From NCBI RefSeq assembly GCF_000512355.1, contig NZ_CP004006.1, forward strand, positions 611,001-675,000: DNA of 64,000 nucleotides, written 5' to 3'. Position numbers and translations under genes: made by a program. The notes beneath the pieces were generated by a model, which was given only the letters and a program-made list of their open reading frames with translations, was not told where the DNA came from and searched no databases. Of this stretch, positions 38,769 through 48,894 are shown in pieces. The first letter of the stretch is position 1. The number at the start of each line of letters is the position of its first letter. The stretch comes from Legionella oakridgensis ATCC 33761 = DSM 21215. GTDB taxonomy: Bacteria; Pseudomonadota; Gammaproteobacteria; Legionellales; Legionellaceae.

Positions 38769-38793
38769 TAGCATGCTAATATATAGCATGCTA
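38769..38793. promoter_or_regulatory. putative MarR operator
   Basis: Two identical 10-bp palindromes TAGCATGCTA at 38769-38778 and 38784-38793 are separated by five A/T bases inside the divergent gap between the PhzF gene and the MarR gene. Such paired palindromes in a divergent gap are typical self-regulatory MarR sites. Confidence 0.6.
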
Positions 38794-38814
38794 TATATTT
38801 GGTTATTTAAATTC

Positions 38815-39228
38815 ATGAAGACATCGACCCTCATAAAAAAAACCAGTCGTCTTTTAATTAAAAAAGCGAATGATTTATTAAAACCTTATGGAATCACGCA
38901 TGCTTACACCTATTTTCTGATGGAACTTTATAAGCAGGAAGGTGTAACTCAGGCAGAAATGAGCAAACGCATTGGCATCGAACAGCCAACTGCTGTTAGA
39001 ACATTAGATAGAATGGAAAGGGACGGATTTATCATGCGTGAGCAAAGCTCAATGGATAGACGCGTCGTATTGATTAGACTCACCGATAAAGGCAAGCAAT
39101 GCCAATCGACTATTTTACGCTGTGCTGAACAATTAAATGAAGTTGCCTTAAAGGGATTTACGCAAAATGACCATTTATTGCTAATGCAATTGCTGACACA
39201 AGTCATCTCTAATTTAGAGGCGGATTGA
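38815..39228 (+). CDS. MarR-family transcriptional regulator
   Basis: A 137-aa winged-helix regulator. The recognition region is VTQAEMSKRIGIEQPTAVRT, and the wing is MERDGFIMREQSSMDRRVVL with the typical DRR. I choose ATG 38815 (MKTSTLIKKTSRLL) because the longer frame from 38773 runs through the putative operator. It probably controls itself and the divergent PhzF-dehydratase pair. Confidence 0.85.
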   Translation: MKTSTLIKKTSRLLIKKANDLLKPYGITHAYTYFLMELYKQEGVTQAEMSKRIGIEQPTAVRTLDRMERDGFIMREQSSMDRRVVLIRLTDKGKQCQSTILRCAEQLNEVALKGFTQNDHLLLMQLLTQVISNLEAD

Positions 39229-39490
39229 GTCTATTTTCAGAGTGTTCTGATGAGGCATGGTATATTGCACTATAGATAGGGGAAAAATATATATTTTAAG
39301 GATTAAATGTTAGAGCAAATAACACCATAAGGAAATATTGATAGGTATTAGACCGATTCGATAAATCTGTGAATCACTAACCATGTTGGCCAGGCTTTAT
39401 TAATGAAATTAACTATACTGTTAAGAGAGATAGTATTATGAAGCAAGTCTTGACGCATCAGGAAGACTTAAAGAAGGCAATCTAGAAGGA
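39229..39490. other. intergenic region before the UspA gene
   Basis: No gene was recognised. A 15-codon frame (MKQVLTHQEDLKKAI) at 39438 with GAGAGATAG upstream ends just before the UspA start and could be a leader peptide, but this is weak. Confidence 0.25.
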
Positions 39491-40374
39491 ATGGAAGCCG
39501 TGTTGAATAATATATTAATGGCCAGCGATTTTTCAAAACATGCTCATTATGCTTTGCAGAGAGCAACAACGTTGGCAAGGCAGAATAAAGCCTCTCTCCA
39601 TTTTGTGCATATTTTAAATAACTCATGGATGGCTAATTTTACGCAATTTCCAATCAATGAAATGCAACAAGCATTGTTTGCAGAAAAAAGAAAGCCGAAC
39701 AACAATTATTTAATTTATTAAAAGAATACACTCACGATTCCTCTTCTCATGTTTCAGTGTTGACCGGCAGGGTGATTGATGAAATTGTCCGATATGCTGA
39801 AGAAAACCATTGCGAACTGATTGTGGCAGGCGCACATGGTCAGTATTACATCAATGATTATCTTTTAGGAACCACTTCTGAGTCTATTGTAAGACAAAGT
39901 CATATCCCGGCGCTGCTTATTAAAAAAGAACCAATGGCTGACTACAAGCGAATATTAATCACAACGGATTTTTCTGAAGTCAGCAAAGGCGCAGTTGAAT
40001 TTGCTTTTAATTGTTTCCCACAGGCGACGCTGCAAGTCCTTCATGTTTTGGATATACATCACAGACAATTCTTCGATAAGAATGAAGACGTTCTTTCTTC
40101 GAAACCGCCTATAACGAAAGACATCATAGAAAGACTCGATGACTTTCTGAAGACTTGTCATGTGGGTCAAAAAAAATTTCAGAAAAAAATAATTGGTGGT
40201 TATTTTGCGGATGCAATTGTAGAGCAATCTGAACAGTGGCAAGCTGATTTGATTGTGTTTGGTACTCAGGGAAATTCAAAACTGCATTATATGATAATGG
40301 GCAGTGTTGCCACACGAATTCTCCATAAGAGTGGTGTTGATATGCTTGTTGTTCCACCAAAGAAAAATAATTAA
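39491..40374 (+). CDS. tandem universal stress protein (UspA), one frameshift
   Basis: Two Usp domains in one chain of about 294 aa. Domain one starts NILMASDFSKHAHYALQRA and domain two KRILITTDFSEVSKGAVEFA. Each ends with an ATP-loop-like stretch: GAHGQYYINDYLLGTTSESI and GTQGNSKLHYMIMGSVATRI (G-x2-G-x9-G-S/T). The frame breaks at A6 (39684-39689); one more A joins the halves (AEKKKAEQQLFNLLKEYTHD). It lies just upstream of the TerC gene and may be the first gene of that operon. Confidence 0.88.
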
Positions 40375-40401
40375 CCTACTGGTTAATGGGAATTAAAACA
40401 G

Positions 40402-41354
40402 ATGGAATCAATTAGTGAATGGTGGATGTGGGTAGGATTTTTCATGATTATCCTCTCCACATTAGCAATTGATGCGTTTTTATTCGGAGGGAAGGAAGTT
40501 CACCGCGTTTCTACCAAGGAGGCGTTGGCTTGGAGTATCGTTTGGTTCTTGTTAGCCATTGTTTTTAATGCCTTATTCTGGTGGTATCTTGTGTCTCATT
40601 ATGGGCACGACGTCGCTAATAAGAAATCCATTGAATTTTTCACGGGTTATCTTATCGAAAAATCCCTATCGGTTGATAACGTTTCGTTTTTTTGATGATG
40701 TTTCATTATTTTGCTGTGCCTCTTGAATATCAGCGACGCGTTTTATTGTTTGGTGTTCTCGGCGCCATTGTAATGCGGCTGATGTTTATATTACTCGGTG
40801 TGTGGTTAGTGTCTCAATTTCACTGGATTCTTTATTTATTTGGAATATTCTTAGTCATTACAGGCATTAAAATGTTTTTATTTGCCAGCAAAGAACCAGA
40901 TCTTGCTAAAAATCCAGTGTTGCGCTGGATGCGTCGCTATTTAAGAATTACGAAAGAATTGCACCAGGAAAAATTATTTATACGTATAAAACAAGTACTG
41001 CATGTGACGCCTCTTTTATTAGTATTGGTCTTAATTGAAACAAGTGATTTAATATTCGCTTTAGACAGTATCCCCGCCATTTTTGCGGTGACTGAAGATC
41101 CATTTATTATTTTAACGTCTAATATTTTTGCCATTCTGGGGTTGCGCGCTCTTTATTTTTTGTTAGCCAATATGGTTGAGCGTTTTTACTTGCTTAAATA
41201 CGGCCTTGCTTTCATTTTAGTGTTTATAGGCAGCAAAATGCTAATCGCTTACTGGGTTAATATTCCTGTGCTAATTGCATTGAGTGTGGTTGTAATGACC
41301 TTGGTGACTTGCATGGTGTTGAGTATCTTTTTTCCTGGGTTTATGAAGAAATGA
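40402..41354 (+). CDS. TerC/Alx-family membrane protein, one frameshift
   Basis: An integral membrane protein of about 317 aa with about nine helices. TerC signatures are KSLSVDNVFVFLMMF (after repair) and ETSDLIFALDSIPAIFAVTE, the two acidic membrane motifs thought to carry metal ions. The frame breaks at TTT 40682-40684; one extra T restores VFVFL. Family knowledge: Alx exports manganese and responds to alkaline pH. It sits between UspA and CorC-like genes. Confidence 0.9.
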
Positions 41355-41458
41355 GCAATTTCAGGGTAAGCATGTTTATATTCAGACTAACATTAAATTT
41401 AAATAAAATTTATTAATATTCAAAAAATTAAATGTAATTATTTTAAAGGACAGGATAC

Positions 41459-42780
41459 GTGATAAATTTTTTACTGGTATTGTTGGCGTTTATTTTAGTT
41501 TTATTAAATGCTTTTTTGTAGCTGCAGAATTTGGGATGGTTAAGATTCGTGCAACACGCGTTGAAGCAATTAAGAACGTCTATGGTTTAAGAGGACAAAT
41601 TCTGTCTCATGTGCATAAGCATCTTGATGCTTATTTATCCGCATGCCAGCTTGGTATAACCTTTGCGTCTCTTGGATTGGGTTGGATTGGTGAGCCGGCG
41701 TTTGCTCATCTTCTCGAGCCGGTTCTTGCGTTTATCGGGATTGTTTCTCCGCAATTAATAACGGTAGTGGCTTTCTTTGCAGCCTTTTCTTTTATTTCAA
41801 TTCTTCACATTGTGGTTGGGGAATTAATGCCCAAATCACTTGCTATTCGTCAATCTGAAAAAGTATCGGTTTGGACTGCTATCCCATTGTATGGGTTTTA
41901 TTGGTTAATGTATCCAGCTATTTGGTTATTGAATAGTTGTTCAAATTTTTTATTAAAAGCGCTGGGCTTGGCACCTGTGCAACAGGGAGAGCATTTTTAT
42001 ACCACTGAAGAAATTAAATTGCTTTTAAGTGCTAGCCACCTGCATGGCGAACTCACTAAAGAAGAAGTAGAGATAATTGAACATACGTTGGATTTGGCAG
42101 ATCTTCGTGTCACTGAAGTGATGAGATCTCGTGAAGAAATGATCATGATTGACATTAAAAAACCTATTCAAGAGATTATGAGCATACTCCTCGAATATCG
42201 TTATAGTCGTTATCCAGTCTACGATCCCGATAAACAGGATGTAATTGGGATTATTCATGTAAAAGATTTACTTCCAGTCTTATATCAACAAGGGGAGATA
42301 AACGAATTACAGTCTTTATTAAGGCCTGTGTTGAAGGTTTCCCGACGCTTGCCAGCATTGGACTTGCTACGTAAATTTCGTGAGGGGATGCCACATTTTG
42401 CTTTGGTTTATAGTCGACAAGATGCGCTTCTTGGATTTATAACATTGGATAATTTGTTGCAAGTGCTGATTGGTCGCATCAAAGATGAATTTCATCGTAC
42501 ACAAGTGGATTGGGTATTAAATGAAGATGGTAGTTTATCGGTTGTAGGAAATTGCTCTATTTACTCGTTGGAGCAGGCTATTGATCGAGATATTGATGTC
42601 AATGAAGACATTGAAACACTGACGGGTTTGATTTTTCATCGATTAGGCTATATACCAAAGGAAAAAGAACACATTAATTTCCCGGAATTTGATGCGGTTA
42701 TTGAACAAGTAAGTGGTTCCCGGATTCTTAAAGTCAACATTTATCCCAAGCAATTGACAGATAAAACAGAGAATGAGTGA
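41459..42780 (+). CDS. CNNM/CorC-type transporter with CBS domains, one frameshift
   Basis: About 440 aa: an N-terminal DUF21 membrane domain (LSACQLGITFASLGLGWIGE; IVVGELMPKSLAIRQSEKVS), paired CBS domains (VMRSREEMIMID ... RYSRYPVYD), and a C-terminal CorC/HlyC domain. Start is GTG 41459 after AAAGGACAG. One T is missing at T6 (41512-41517), before the first helix reaches FVAAEFGMVKIRATRVE. Members export Mg or Co. The stop overlaps the ATG of the ExoD gene (TGATG). Confidence 0.9.
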
Positions 42781-43382
42781 TGACAAAAACCTATAGACGA
42801 TCTTCTGATATGCTGCTTGCAATTGCAAATCAAAGTGATTTAAACAGAGAAGTTACTTATCAGCGTATTTTACAAATACTTGGAGAGCGGGCTTTTGGTA
42901 TCATTTTATTATTTTTTGCCTTGCCAAGCGCGTTGCCTTTTTCAGTGATTCCAGGAATTTCCGTATTTTTTAGTTTGCCAATAGCGATACTTGCATCGCA
43001 AATGGTCTTTGCCCGAAAAACGCTTTGGTTACCTAAAATGCTAGCCGAGCGCACCATTCACTATGAAACCATGACTAAAATGATTCATGCGGCTGTTCCT
43101 TATCTCATAAAAATAGAATATTTTTTAAAACCGCGATGGGCGTTTATGACTTATCGCTTCATGGAAATTGTGAATGGCATCATTATTTTTTGCATAGCGC
43201 TGCTTCTGATGCTGCCTATCCCGTTGAGTAATTTTATCCTTGCCACGTTGCTTATTATTTTTAGTCTTGGTCTTATAGAAAAAGATGGGCTCTTTATCGT
43301 CCTGGGATATATTGCTGCCATTTTTTACGTGAGTTTTATTTATCTATTTATTATGACAGCAATTAAGCGTTTGTTTAGTTAA
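42780..43382 (+). CDS. ExoD-family membrane protein
   Basis: A 200-aa protein with about four helices and the ExoD family core (ERAFGIILLFFALPSALPFS, PGISVFFSLPIAILASQMVF). ExoD was named in Rhizobium for exopolysaccharide and alkali sensitivity; its biochemical role is unknown. Start ATG 42780 overlaps the upstream stop, so it is coupled to the CorC-like gene. With TerC/Alx and UspA this suggests a stress or pH-response operon. Confidence 0.85.
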   Translation: MTKTYRRSSDMLLAIANQSDLNREVTYQRILQILGERAFGIILLFFALPSALPFSVIPGISVFFSLPIAILASQMVFARKTLWLPKMLAERTIHYETMTKMIHAAVPYLIKIEYFLKPRWAFMTYRFMEIVNGIIIFCIALLLMLPIPLSNFILATLLIIFSLGLIEKDGLFIVLGYIAAIFYVSFIYLFIMTAIKRLFS

Positions 43383-43460
43383 GTGTCATTAAAGTAATCC
43401 AGAACGGATCCGTATAAATAAAAAAGTAATAAAAATATCTTTATTTTAACGCAGGCATGC

Positions 43461-45034
43461 CTATAACATGTCTGCGCCAACATCTTGCGTTTCTGTCATA
43501 TTATGTTCAGTAGATGGTCGCTGGGGCTGCATTTTTTTTGCAAATAATCCTATTGATATAGCAAGGGTAGCGCCTGCAACGGCAGTAATAACGATCGCTG
43601 CAGCTAAGGTAATTGGAATGAGGGGTGGAAATGCAATCGCCAGTATGCCGACTGCTAATGCTCCAACACTGATGGTGGCTAATGCACCCAGGCATTTCAA
43701 CTGAAATGAATGGTTATGAGAAAATTGAGCATCGAAATTAATTTCATAGTTTCTTCTAACTTCTTTTTGAAGAGCGTCAATGACTTCAGGCTGTTTGATG
43801 TCGTGACTATGCAGCGTACTAACAAGATTGGCTAACAGTTTTATTTTATGTTCATAACTTACATCAGCCAATTCTTTATTATATTCATCAATGACATTTC
43901 TTACCGCCCTGGGTAGTTCATCAAATGTTGGCTCACCTTTTTTGAACTGAGCCAAGTAGTTCGTGTCAAGTGCAATGAGTGGTTTCGGGGCAATACCTGC
44001 ATTTCTCATTAAGTCTCGAGCTTTTTCATTGAGCTCAGCTATTTTGGTTTGAACTTTAGCCATGTAGGCATCGTATAAGGATGGGTCGGTTACGCCAAAT
44101 TTTTCCAGTTCATTGGTGGAGCAAAAGGCAGTGATGCCGCCTTGCTCAAGTAAGAAACGCGAATACCCTGCGCAATTATGATATCTACTAAAAAATTTAT
44201 AATAGGTTTCTTTGAAGCCTCGATGAACGATGCTCTCTGGATCTTCAAATTTTTCTATGCCTTTTTCTATCCCTTTTACATTTAATCCAAATAAGTTTAA
44301 ATGTTCGAGGTAATCATTATCTTTATCATCTAGCGTAAGTGAGTTTCCCGATGGTAAAACCCATTCTTTAAGGGGTAATTTACCATACATCATGTCTTCA
44401 TCAGTACCTTCTACGTCGATACCCAGGCCTTTTTGGGTTTTTAGTTGTTCTACAAAATCTAAAATAATGTATTTTTTTTCAAGAGCAGTTTTATCTTCTC
44501 GCAGTTTTTCTATCAGAGGACGTAACGCTTCATAGGCTTCAGCTTTTATCAAGGATTCAACACGTTTTTCTGAACCGGTTGTCGTATCAATCCCTGCGTG
44601 TCTTAAGACTTCAATATTATCTGGCAGATGATCGTCATCATAACCATCTTCCAAATCCTCATCATCATCAAATGCATGATGTTCAAGCATGATTTGATAC
44701 AAGGATTTTAGTAATTCTACCTGATCTTCACGAATATAAAGTGAACAATCTTCCCAGAAATCTTCAATAAGTGAAGGGATTTTTTCTTTTTATTGTCAAA
44801 CCAGGCGTTAATCAGATCTTTAAGCGCTTCTGGGGTATGGTTGGATGTGCATCGTAACTCTGGATCACTATTGTGCGTAAGGGCTCGGAATTTGTCAGCA
44901 TGAACCAATTTACCGTCCTCATCATATTCAGCGGAAAATTTTCCATCTTCGTAAATATGATCGGCTTGAGTAATGTTAAGGGCAATGTGATTTGCACTCC
45001 AATAATATACTGTGACACCGCGTAAACATTTCAT
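43461..45034 (-). CDS. effector candidate with C-terminal membrane hairpin, one frameshift
   Basis: Two frames (44717-45034 and 43461-44702) join with one extra base at T6 (44780-44785), giving NKKKKIPSLIEDFWEDCSLY and about 525 aa. No enzyme motif was recognised. There is an acidic patch (AFDDDEDLEDGYDDDHLP) near residue 140, then a helical region, then two hydrophobic segments close to the C-terminus (LGALATISVGALAVGILAIA and ITLAAAIVITAVAGATLAIS) and a polar tail. That layout is common in Legionella effectors that sit in vacuole or ER membranes. The start ATG 45034 is a best guess. Confidence 0.55.
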
Positions 45035-45181
45035 TGCTAGTTTCAAAAAGCCCCTGTTGCTATAAGTATAAGAATTAATTATTAACAAAAAATGAAGTGA
45101 TTTTTCCTGAAGGTCGGAAAAATTTAATCATTAAGGGTATGTTTCCAGGATGATGGCGCGCAATAAAACTCTATCTTTAGG

Positions 45182-45979
45182 TTATGCATTTTTTCCTGAG
45201 GATATGAGTAAAGATAATATGGCTTGCGCCTGATTTTTTATAGTATGGAGAGAAATAAATTCAAAATTATATTTATACAATTTAATGAACGTACCATCTG
45301 ACCCAAACTGCAATAATATTTTGTTGATTTGCTCCACTTGCGCTTTATTGGCAGGCAGTGTCGCAATACCAAGGCCATTACCTATTTTAAAATGTTCTTT
45401 TAATACTTTGGTGTACTCCGGATATTGATGTTGTAGATATAAAATGGTCAAATAATTTGCAAACATAGCATCTACTTTGCCATTATAGAGGTCAGTGACT
45501 AATTCAGCCGGGCGTTCATAACCCACAATGGTAAATTTGCCTAAGAAATTTTGCGATAGGTAATTAATGTATTCTCTTCCTTGTAATGCCCCTATGCGTT
45601 TGCCTTGTAACTCGTTTACACTGTTAATTGGATTATTGGCTGTCAGTAAAAAACCTCCCTCAGAAATCATGTATGGCAAGGTAAAAAGATATTTTTCTTG
45701 TTTGTCTGCAGTAATAATCAGTGCACCTATTGCAAAATCAATTTTACCTGCTTCCAGGGCTGGAAATAATTCGTAATATCGCATCGGCACGTAATCGCAG
45801 TCCCACTTAAGACGGCTGCAAATGATGTTCATTAAATCAATATCGGCGCCTGAAACACCCGTGGTTTTATCATTGACTGCGTAAGGCGGATCATAAATAG
45901 GAGTGCCAATTTTAATGGCAGCCATCACGGGAAGGCAATTGGTAAAAAAAATTAAGAGAATACAGAAAATCTGTTTCAT
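45182..45979 (-). CDS. periplasmic amino-acid-binding protein (SBP family 3)
   Basis: A 265-aa solute-binding protein with a signal peptide (MKQIFCILLIFFTNCLPVMA). Typical SBP_bac_3 motifs are GTPIYDPPYAVNDKTTGVSG, ADIDLMNIIC, ALEAGKIDFAIGALIITADK, and ELQGKRIGALQGREY. It resembles ArtI/ArtJ-type arginine or other amino acid binders. No ABC permease or ATPase gene is adjacent, so it either works with a distant transporter or has another role. Confidence 0.87.
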   Translation of the reverse strand: MKQIFCILLIFFTNCLPVMAAIKIGTPIYDPPYAVNDKTTGVSGADIDLMNIICSRLKWDCDYVPMRYYELFPALEAGKIDFAIGALIITADKQEKYLFTLPYMISEGGFLLTANNPINSVNELQGKRIGALQGREYINYLSQNFLGKFTIVGYERPAELVTDLYNGKVDAMFANYLTILYLQHQYPEYTKVLKEHFKIGNGLGIATLPANKAQVEQINKILLQFGSDGTFIKLYKYNFEFISLHTIKNQAQAILSLLISSGKNA

Positions 45980-46118
45980 TTTTTATCTTTGATGTTTTTA
46001 TATTAAATTATAAAACTAATTCTATGGGCTTCCTACCAATATAGATAGATATTTTTTACTGTTGTAAAGCAAAAATTCTAACTGCAAACGTTTCATTGTA
46101 TTCTATGAGCTCAAAACA

Positions 46119-46640
46119 ATGATTGAAACCATATATGCGAGAGGTGATGATATTGTTATATTTACTTCCGGATTATGGCTTAAACCTGTACTTTCTATTG
46201 TTTCCCAACTGTGTCACTTATCAGACGAAGCCAGTGAGCACTTTAACCAATCTTTATTTCTTAATCCGCAACATGACAGTGAAAAATTGCATCTATCGCA
46301 AAGTTCCGTTTCTTTGCTTTTAAAAGGGTATCGTCTGCACGGTCTGTTTCGTTCCGTGCCAGAGCTTCGGAGTAAGCATTTTGTGTTGCTCGATAATGAT
46401 AGAAATCATATTGCTTTCTGTGAGGACTGTTTTTATCTTGACGGTGTTGTGGCGACGACGGATAAAGAAGAGATTGATTTTTACGATGTGGTTCTTGAAA
46501 AAATGAAATTAGCTCACTGGGAAGGTGCAACACGCTCACCACCATCCCCTTGTTACCATTATCCAGAAGCTATTTTAAAAGCCTTTGTTCAAATAACAGG
46601 TAGCGAGAGAGAAGAACAAACCATAAGTATAGGTATATGA
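46119..46640 (+). CDS. probable N-truncated HAD-like protein
   Basis: A 173-aa frame. YARGDDIVIFTSGLWLKPVL resembles HAD motif II (hydrophobic strand, then Thr-Ser), and KHFVLLDNDRNHIAFCEDCF resembles the downstream DD-type motif. The nucleophile motif DxDxT expected upstream is absent; 46000-46118 shows no open frame in register. It is probably a gene that lost its 5' end, or belongs to a DUF2608-like effector family. Low certainty on function. Confidence 0.45.
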   Translation: MIETIYARGDDIVIFTSGLWLKPVLSIVSQLCHLSDEASEHFNQSLFLNPQHDSEKLHLSQSSVSLLLKGYRLHGLFRSVPELRSKHFVLLDNDRNHIAFCEDCFYLDGVVATTDKEEIDFYDVVLEKMKLAHWEGATRSPPSPCYHYPEAILKAFVQITGSEREEQTISIGI

Positions 46641-46752
46641 AAGCAGAAAAGACCGATTGCCATAGTTGGCGCTAGGAAGCGACAGTAAAAATTGAATCAT
46701 CTTAATTTATAGTGATATAATTTTAATCAAAATTAATTATTGGTTTTACAAC

Positions 46753-47791
46753 ATGCCCATTAGCCTGGAAACATTAGATAAAATCTACCATTCAGATTTT
46801 GATAGTCATGAAAGTAAGTCTTGGATTGCAATCCCTGATTCAAAAGGTGATGAACTGATTGCAGGCGTCACGGGAAGTAGTGGGGGTAATCCGGGTAATG
46901 GATGGAAAATTCATATTAGCATTGATCCAGAAAAAATAGCCGAAGCGGCTCACTTGATAGTACAAGAACTGAATAGTGAACGTGCACCACGAGTCAGCAT
47001 AAAGCTTGCTGGGAAGCAATTGGCTCATACCGGCCAGCCCAGTAAGCAAGTGGCTTTTATTTTTATGAAGAAGAATTGAAAAATAAATTAAAAATAGCAG
47101 CTTTTCTTAATCGCATTGAGTTCTTATTAAGAAGTCACAATATTGGCGTAGATCCTAGACCAATCAATTCAGATGAGGAAGACATTCAAACAAAATATGA
47201 CGCTGTTCTTCTTAACACAGAAGGGAAACCAACCCGTTTTAATTACAGGAATGAGTGGTGTATTGTGATGGAGGATGAGCTTTATTATGAAGTTGGAGGA
47301 AGGGGCGATACTGCTGTTCAGGGCCAACAGATTTGGGTAAAGCAAAGTTATTATCTAGGATTACCGGATAAAAACATAATCCTGGCCATCGTGTTGCTGA
47401 TCCTTTCGCGCAAATCCAATTGGATTCTCCAATATTAAGCGTTGCAAGATTTCCCCAAACTACCACAAGGTCACTGAGGCAAAGTACGGAAGAAGTTGCT
47501 GCTTCCCATGCTTCAAAACTCACTCCTGAGCATATTGTGGAGGTAAATAGTCTGATTAGAAAGCTGGAAAAGGAAATAAACAGCTGTTGGCCATATCCCC
47601 ACAAGCATAGAAAGGCAGAAAAAGTAAAAGGATTAAAAGCCTTATTGGTTAAGGCAGAAATGATGGATGCCAGCGCAGCTGTTGAAGAAGTAGAACAGGA
47701 GTTTCCTGATATACGAAAAGGCAGTATTAGTACGCGAACGGCTGATTTATTGGATAGCTTGCGTCATGACAATTATCGCCTCGAGCTTTGA
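46753..47791 (+). CDS. SpvC/OspF/HopAI1-like phosphothreonine lyase, effector candidate, two frameshifts
   Basis: Three frames join into about 346 aa if one T is added at 47060-47064 and one base at about 47375. The restored N-terminal 175 residues follow the order of type III phosphothreonine lyases: WKIHISIDPEKI (Lys52, His54; SpvC/OspF have KFHIS with the catalytic Lys and His), VSIKLAG (Lys84), then FNYRNEW (Arg166; OspF has SYRNEL). These enzymes inactivate host MAP kinases by beta-elimination of phosphothreonine. The C-terminal 150 residues are helical and unrelated, and could hold a Dot/Icm signal. Recognition is by eye. Confidence 0.6.
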
Positions 47792-47863
47792 AAGCTATTC
47801 CTCAGGTTTTATAAGCCATTTAGCGATATAAAAAATCATTTATAAATGGCCCAATGAACCATT

Positions 47864-48556
47864 TTATATATGGAATAAATAAACAACATCAAATAAGAAT
47901 ATATTTTGTTTTGGTGAATAATGCGCCTCTTTCTGAAAATTAGGGAAAAGAGTCACTAAATGGGATGTTTTATCATTATAAAATACATGAAAAAAATTCA
48001 TATTTATTTTCAATGCTTCTGTTAAGGGGAGAATAATTCCTCCTCCTACGGCGGGATTGCTTAATGTTTTTTTTATGCTATCGCTACTATTAAAATTTAA
48101 AGAACCAATTGTATTCGTTTCAGTGACTTTGAGGGCAGACCAAACATTCCCAACATACAAATAGGGCATCCAGTTTGGATTTAATTGAAATCCCAAGCGC
48201 GCGCCTGCGCTTTTTGTATTCTCTTGGGAGATGGATAAAGACTGTTGCCCCCCCAAGCTATTAAACGTTTCACTGGCTTCAGCACCGCTGACCAGACCAC
48301 GTACCTCAATTCCTAGATAAATTCGATTGAATTGTTTTCCAAGACCCATGACACCACCGCCCACCAGGCCTTGGGCATTATATGTTCTGCGGCTGATAGA
48401 ATCAGAAGCAGGTGGACTAATCACCTGATATTCAATCGGATTAAACTCATATCCTATACTAGGACCTAAATAAAGTCCTGATAAATCATATCCAAGGCCT
48501 ATCAATGGCCAACACCACATCAAGATAAACAACAGTTTGTATTTCATAGTAATCAT
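47864..48556 (-). CDS. outer-membrane beta-barrel protein
   Basis: A 230-aa protein with a signal peptide (LLFILMWCWPLIGLGYD). The mature part has alternating strands, GGGVMGLGKQFNRIYLGIEV, RLGFQLNPNWMPYLYVG, and a C-terminal strand ending in VVYLFHI. It is like OmpA-type or OmpW-like eight-stranded barrels from Legionella. No plug or peptidoglycan-binding domain. Function is unknown; a porin or adhesin role is possible. Confidence 0.7.
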   Translation of the reverse strand: MITMKYKLLFILMWCWPLIGLGYDLSGLYLGPSIGYEFNPIEYQVISPPASDSISRRTYNAQGLVGGGVMGLGKQFNRIYLGIEVRGLVSGAEASETFNSLGGQQSLSISQENTKSAGARLGFQLNPNWMPYLYVGNVWSALKVTETNTIGSLNFNSSDSIKKTLSNPAVGGGIILPLTEALKINMNFFHVFYNDKTSHLVTLFPNFQKEAHYSPKQNIFLFDVVYLFHI

Positions 48557-48894
48557 TCCTAATGATTCTAAATTACCAATTTTTATCTTTTGTCATGCCG
48601 AAGCTTTTATGGGCATCCATACCCAATGCCAAGACGGATGCTTTATGGAGAGTATTGGCTTCGAATTGAGAAAGATTATGCCTCAGTAAATAATTTATGA
48701 GAAGCCTAATCATATTTTTGTTAAAAGAATGTTTTGAAATTTAACCAATAATTCAATGGTTATTCATCGAAATTTCAGCAACCTTGTCTCGGGCAGGATT
48801 AATCGAGCCATCGGTAGGTGAATCTGTTAGTGGAGATATGCCAATGTTCTACCGCTGTATGAAAAATCAGTTAAATTTGAAGTTATGTTAACTG
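48557..48894. other. intergenic region with no recognised feature
   Basis: I see no gene, hairpin terminator or repeat here. Short open stretches lack ribosome sites and coding character. Confidence 0.4.

Noticed and set aside
45165-45178. Sequence AATAAAACTCTATC also present near 38000
   Set aside because: The match is only 13-14 bases in AT-rich DNA, one copy lies inside the PhzF gene, and it is probably chance.
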